Source: Lichenostomus cassidix (lineage: Eukaryota > Chordata > Aves > Passeriformes > Meliphagidae). From it: 64,000 nucleotides of DNA. The notes under the pieces are model-generated. The model worked only from the letters and a program-made list of their open reading frames with translations, did no database searches and had not been told where the DNA came from. The first letter of the stretch is position 1, and every line of letters starts with the position of its first letter. Positions 62,701-64,000 of this stretch are shown piece after piece. The translations under genes were made by a program, and so were the position numbers. The stretch covers positions 4,285,522 through 4,349,521 of the forward strand of contig CM039211.1 in NCBI GenBank assembly GCA_008360975.2, given 5' to 3'.

Positions 62701-64000
62701 CCAAGGTGTTCTTACTGTCCACAGGCATTCAAATCTGCAATTCACAGGGACAGATACTGTATCACCTACAGATAAGCTGGGCTTCACGAAAGAATGCAAT
62801 GTTTTAATATCCATGTATTTTGCATATTGTGCCAGGAAAACAAGGGTGTCTTTCCTCACCTTTAATCAAATGCACTCTCTGCCCAAAGCACAGGCACTTG
62901 AGGAAAGAGGGGGTGAAAATCAATAGCAAAACAGCAGTCTTTTTTTTAATGCAAGCATAGTTCTTTAATCAAATAAAATTTTCTTGTATTGCCTCAAATT
63001 CAGATGACAAAACATTTTGAAACTGCTTATCAAGTTGCTCGCTAAATATTGTAAACCCAGAATTACCTGGAATTACTTCGGAATGTTTATTCTGGCTGAT
63101 TTTTCTTTCCTTCCGATCTGCATCAAGTGTTAGGCCCAAGGAAGGAGAGGGTTCTTGCCCCAGCTGGGACACCTAGAAAGGCCTTTGTCTGGTGAATTCT
63201 CAGGCAGAGAACTTTCATGGCCTGTCCTCCACTCAGCCACTTACCTACACAAAATTTGCAGGAGCTTAATTATCTTTGAAAACCTTTACATTGCTCAAAT
63301 GTGTTTAGCATCACTCCAAGGAAGGAAGAATTTCTGAGAAGGCACAAGGGCAGAGACTGAAGCACACATCACAGAAAAACAGATCAAAACAGGTTTTCTA
63401 ACACAATCCAAAGAAAAGTGTTATACCTTGCTAACCTTCGTGTAGCTAACTTTTTGCAGTCTCATCCTTCCAATGTTTAACATTTTTCTTAGAATTCAAA
63501 TTTGTGCAGTTGTGATTTACACAAAAACTACATATGATGTTAAACAGCAAATGTGTTTCTATCCTTCTAAAATATGGGATAAAACCTGGGGAATATGAAA
63601 TTAAGCATCTAACAACAGGCAGCAATTAGAAATATTCTTAAAATTAGAAACTCATGAGAGTGTCTGATATTTACATTTGTATTTCAATGGATAGTAGTAA
63701 TAATAGCAGTAGTATTTTTTTTTTCTGGGTGCTAAATATTTCGAGCTAATACCAGACCATGGGATCAAAATTTTGATTCAATACTCTCTTCAATTTTTAA
63801 CTGCACTTCTGCATCTCAAACACTAGACTAATTGAACATATATTAAACATACATTAGAACACATACTGTGACTTAACTGAAAAACAAGAATCCTACAAAG
63901 GAGATGTTTAAATATATTCTATGCATCCTACCTTGGGTTCAGGATTTCATGTAGGAAGCTTCTTCTAGCTCTTGTGCTCTATCTTGCAAACCTGTGTAAC
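23623..64000 (-). CDS. ATG10: ATG10, E2-like conjugating enzyme (5' part beyond window)
   Basis: Minus-strand exons 43805-43679, 37219-37122, 24117-24020 and 23746-23623 splice in frame and encode the C-terminal catalytic half of ATG10. A fifth exon at 63172-63077 is likely. ATG10 is the E2-like enzyme that takes ATG12 from ATG7 and transfers it to ATG5 in autophagosome formation, in the cytosol. Diagnostic stretches are EYHVLYSSSYQVPVLYFRAS, DGRPLTLDEIW, GPWDTITQQEHPILGQPFFV, LHPCRTKEFM with the active-site Cys in HPC, and WLSTVGPVVGLNLPLSYAK. The stop TAA is at 23625-23623. Exons for the N-terminus, including the start codon, lie above 64 kb. The gene converges on RPS23, as in human. Identity is firm. 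Confidence 0.95.
23747..24019 (-). other. ATG10: ATG10 last intron
   Basis: A 273-bp intron between the active-site exon and the final exon, with GT-AG ends. No other content was recognised. Confidence 0.8.
24020..24117 (-). CDS. ATG10: ATG10 active-site exon
   Basis: Acceptor ccccttag, donor CACAG|GTGAGG. It encodes EHPILGQPFFVLHPCRTKEF and then MSAVLGGSQEHH. The Cys of HPC corresponds to the human catalytic Cys166, which forms the thioester with ATG12, so the enzyme should be active. Confidence 0.96.
26800..27085 (-). mobile_element. CR1 LINE 3'-end fragment
   Basis: AATCACAGAATCCTGGAACG, GGTTTGGGTTGGGAGGGACC, CCCTGCCCTGGCAGGGACAC and CAGGGCCTGCCCACCCTCCC show the reverse complement of the same CR1 subfamily as at 20.2 and 31 kb. 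Confidence 0.88.
28312..28540 (+). mobile_element. CR1 LINE 3'-end fragment
   Basis: GGATATTGGGAAGGAATTGT, CAGGCCCTGGCACAGGGTGA, GGCTGGACACTGGGGCTTGG and CCAACCCAAACCATTCTGGG, ending TTCTGTGAG. The CCCTGCCAGGGCAGGGG block is missing here, so the copy carries a small internal deletion. Confidence 0.87.
29237..29286 (+). mobile_element. Very short CR1 terminal fragment
   Basis: CCAACGAAGGTGCCTTCCAA, then ACCATTCTGCGATTCTGTAA, looks like the last 50 bp of a CR1 with its octamer tail. It is too short for certainty. Confidence 0.5.
30922..31588 (-). mobile_element. CR1 LINE fragment with internal VNTR (copy B)
   Basis: The inverted counterpart of 19739-20455. It begins TGGAATGGTTTGGGTTGGAA and continues through the same 3' block, the same TCCATGTTTCCTGCAGCTCC and AGAGCTGCTCCATCCTCTGC segments, and three 25-bp units (31456-31530), to GGGAGCAGCC-type sequence. 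It has about 35 bp (near 31420-31450) that copy A lacks. Open readings of 80-180 residues on both strands are repeat translations. Confidence 0.88.
31456..31530. repeat. 25-bp VNTR inside CR1, three units
   Basis: Three contiguous units of CAGCCCAGCTCAGGGTTTGG plus GGTCT, the reverse complement of the unit at 19796-19945. The third has GGC for GGG. Confidence 0.92.
31600..31900 (-). mobile_element. CR1 reverse-transcriptase fragment (decayed)
   Basis: The minus strand reads GIYLDLCKAFDTVWHDILVS, then ELESHGFGG and, after a stop, CTWEFGVNDSMCKWRPGMSG. These match the CR1 ORF2 reverse-transcriptase blocks IYLDFSKAFDTV and VNGSMSKWRPVTSGVPQG. Stops and frame changes make it a dead relic. It lies directly 5' of CR1 copy B in the same orientation. 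Confidence 0.88.
37122..37219 (-). CDS. ATG10: ATG10 exon encoding DGRPLTLDEIW...WDTITQQ
   Basis: Acceptor ccctcacag, donor CAGCAG|GTGAGA, 98 bp. The Asp codon is split with the preceding exon. It contains GRPLTLDEIWGSVHASYQAR and GPWDTITQQ, near-identical in family members. Confidence 0.96.
37220..43678 (-). other. ATG10: ATG10 intron, about 6.5 kb
   Basis: Mostly AT-rich unique-looking DNA with one small CR1 end near 42.8 kb. No other gene, RNA or repeat could be supported. Confidence 0.55.
42786..42890 (-). mobile_element. CR1 3' fragment
   Basis: ATCATAGAATCGTTTAGGTT, GGAAAAGAGCTCTAAAATTT and CATCCCTAAGTGCCA are the reverse complement of an old CR1 3' end. Confidence 0.78.
43679..43805 (-). 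CDS. ATG10: ATG10 exon encoding the EYHVLYS...PVLYFRAS core
   Basis: Acceptor ttgtttcag, donor TTGG|GTAAGG, 127 bp, entry phase 0. It encodes EAVDDSEAAGVCSTAEVIRC then EYHVLYSSSYQVPVLYFRAS. The second half is a conserved beta-strand core of the E2-like fold; the acidic first half is variable. Confidence 0.95.
47981..48030. repeat. Perfect hairpin, 15-bp arms, 20-nt loop
   Basis: GTCACCTCACTGACC at 47981-47995 is the exact reverse complement of GGTCAGTGAGGTGAC at 48016-48030. The arms are GC-rich relative to the surrounding intron. The arms contain GGTCA and AGGTGA, which resemble nuclear-receptor half sites. No transposon family was recognised. Confidence 0.85.
49487..49855 (-). mobile_element. 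CR1 LINE 3'-end fragment (second subfamily)
   Basis: It starts TAATCCCAGAATCCCAGGAT and is nearly identical to the copy at 13.4 kb over about 270 bp. It continues a further 100 bp through CTGGAGCACAGCCTGACCCC and CAAGGTCCCCCTGAGCCTCC, typical of the CR1 3' region. The 228-residue open reading across it is not a gene. Confidence 0.86.
51018..51070. repeat. ATGATATG simple repeat with palindrome
   Basis: Variants of ATGATATG repeat over 50 bp. They include a perfect 9-bp inverted repeat with a 1-nt centre at 51043-51061 (ATATGGTAT, G, ATACCATAT), which could extrude as an AT-rich cruciform. Confidence 0.8.
53028..53110 (-). mobile_element. CR1 3' fragment
   Basis: TAATGGAATCATTTAGGCTG, GAAAAGACCTCTGAGACCAT and TGAGTCCAACTCAGG are the reverse complement of a CR1 terminus, quickly decaying beyond 53110. 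Confidence 0.75.
54315..54725 (+). mobile_element. CR1 reverse-transcriptase fragment (decayed)
   Basis: The plus strand shows DEITQLVDKEM-like sequence, then KIFDTRPNGKQ (for KAFDTVPH), and after a frame change RRLLTNFADDTKLGSTVNRA, where FADD is the reverse-transcriptase catalytic motif block of CR1 ORF2. Stops and indels make it a relic. Confidence 0.8.
59480..60110 (-). mobile_element. Old CR1-type reverse-transcriptase relic
   Basis: The minus strand reads KFADGKISGGIVNTTEGKKF, then LEEWHNRTRMKFSGAKYKVM and HLGS. This corresponds to the CR1 FADDTKLGG...EGR...LEEWANRN.MKFNKGKCKVLHLG block, with the second catalytic Asp replaced. Upstream at 59900-60000 a degraded LLDKENSV...EFSKTF matches the preceding block. 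Confidence 0.8.
61142..61147 (+). repeat. Target-site duplication, left copy
   Basis: TTGAAG, identical to 61410-61415 on the other side of the solo LTR. Confidence 0.85.
61148..61409 (+). mobile_element. Solo LTR of an endogenous retrovirus
   Basis: A 262-bp element begins TGTGGC and ends GCGACA, with TG...CA termini in short inverted repeat. It is flanked on both sides by the identical hexamer TTGAAG (61142-61147 and 61410-61415). Inside are two CCAAT boxes (near 61258 and 61291), a TATA box CTATATATG (near 61316) and AATAAA (61339-61344), in the order U3-R-U5 on the plus strand. A 6-bp target duplication is typical of class II (alpha/beta-like) retroviruses. No internal viral genes remain, so it arose by LTR-LTR recombination. 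Confidence 0.88.
61410..61415 (+). repeat. Target-site duplication, right copy
   Basis: TTGAAG, immediately after the terminal CA of the solo LTR. Confidence 0.85.
63077..63172 (-). CDS. ATG10: Candidate ATG10 exon (variable linker region)
   Basis: A minus-strand open segment follows the acceptor ctttctag and reads VSQLGQEPSPSLGLTLDADR, then KERKISQNKHSE. VSQLGQEP resembles MSHLGAST in human ATG10, which precedes the EEAFELPLDD region. Ending at GAA|GTAATT gives 96 bp and phase 0, which joins correctly to exon 43805-43679. A stronger-looking donor ten bases on (CAG|GTAATT, exon end 63067) would shift that frame. The similarity is weak because this part of ATG10 is poorly conserved. Confidence 0.5.
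63173..64000 (-). other. ATG10: Upstream ATG10 intron, partial
   Basis: AT-rich sequence to the window edge. No exon of ATG10 or other gene was recognised. Confidence 0.5.

Larger units (their letters stand above)
43806..63076 (-). other. ATG10: ATG10 intron, about 19 kb
   Basis: AT-rich intron containing the CR1, LTR and hairpin features listed separately, A-runs near 47134-47150 and 61594-61612, and a GC-richer island at 47.6-48.1 kb. I searched it for the missing N-terminal ATG10 exons (WEWR-type motif) without success, so those lie beyond the right edge. Confidence 0.55.

Noticed and set aside
62536..62859. 107-residue minus-strand open reading near the candidate ATG10 exon
   Set aside because: No ATG10 or other family motif, no flanking splice signals matching phase; treated as chance.

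Overview
The window is vertebrate nuclear DNA, most likely from a bird. Genes are split into short exons with GT-AG introns, and CR1 LINE fragments, the dominant retroposon of birds, are scattered throughout. Three genes are recognisable: ATP6AP1L, RPS23 and ATG10. In human the same three are neighbours at 5q14, and in birds that block is generally Z-linked, so a Z location is likely but is inferred only from synteny.

Layout. (1) About 1-10.7 kb: ATP6AP1L on the minus strand. Six coding exons chain in frame for exactly 240 codons, from a signal-peptide exon at 10.6 kb to 267; the C-terminal transmembrane exon lies off the left edge. (2) About 10.7-17.4 kb: an intergenic block between two divergent genes. 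It holds a C-rich minisatellite with a 50-bp unit, a GATA microsatellite, six CR1 fragments, and a CpG-rich stretch with three exact Pol III B-box motifs. (3) 17.47-19.25 kb: RPS23 on the plus strand, four exons and 143 residues, complete with a TOP-like start and poly(A) signal. (4) 19.3-23.6 kb: the convergent 3' flank shared with ATG10, with a near-consensus CTCF motif and a CR1 copy carrying a 25-bp VNTR. (5) 23.6-64 kb: ATG10 on the minus strand. Four exons covering the C-terminal half are secure, including the active-site cysteine exon; a fifth at 63.1 kb is tentative, and the start codon lies beyond the right edge. The long introns are AT-rich and contain CR1 3' ends, decayed CR1 reverse-transcriptase fragments, and one well-bounded solo retroviral LTR with a perfect 6-bp target duplication.

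Functionally, ATP6AP1L is a V-ATPase accessory-protein paralogue, RPS23 is a small-subunit ribosomal protein of the decoding centre, and ATG10 is the E2-like enzyme for ATG12-ATG5 conjugation. They are neighbours by conserved synteny, not parts of one pathway. I found no previously undescribed multi-gene system. The points most worth checking are the exon-by-exon model of a shortened ATP6AP1L, the frame-changing paired donors at the tentative ATG10 exon, the inverted CR1/VNTR pair, the B-box cluster beside RPS23, the solo LTR, and a perfect 15-bp hairpin at 48 kb.
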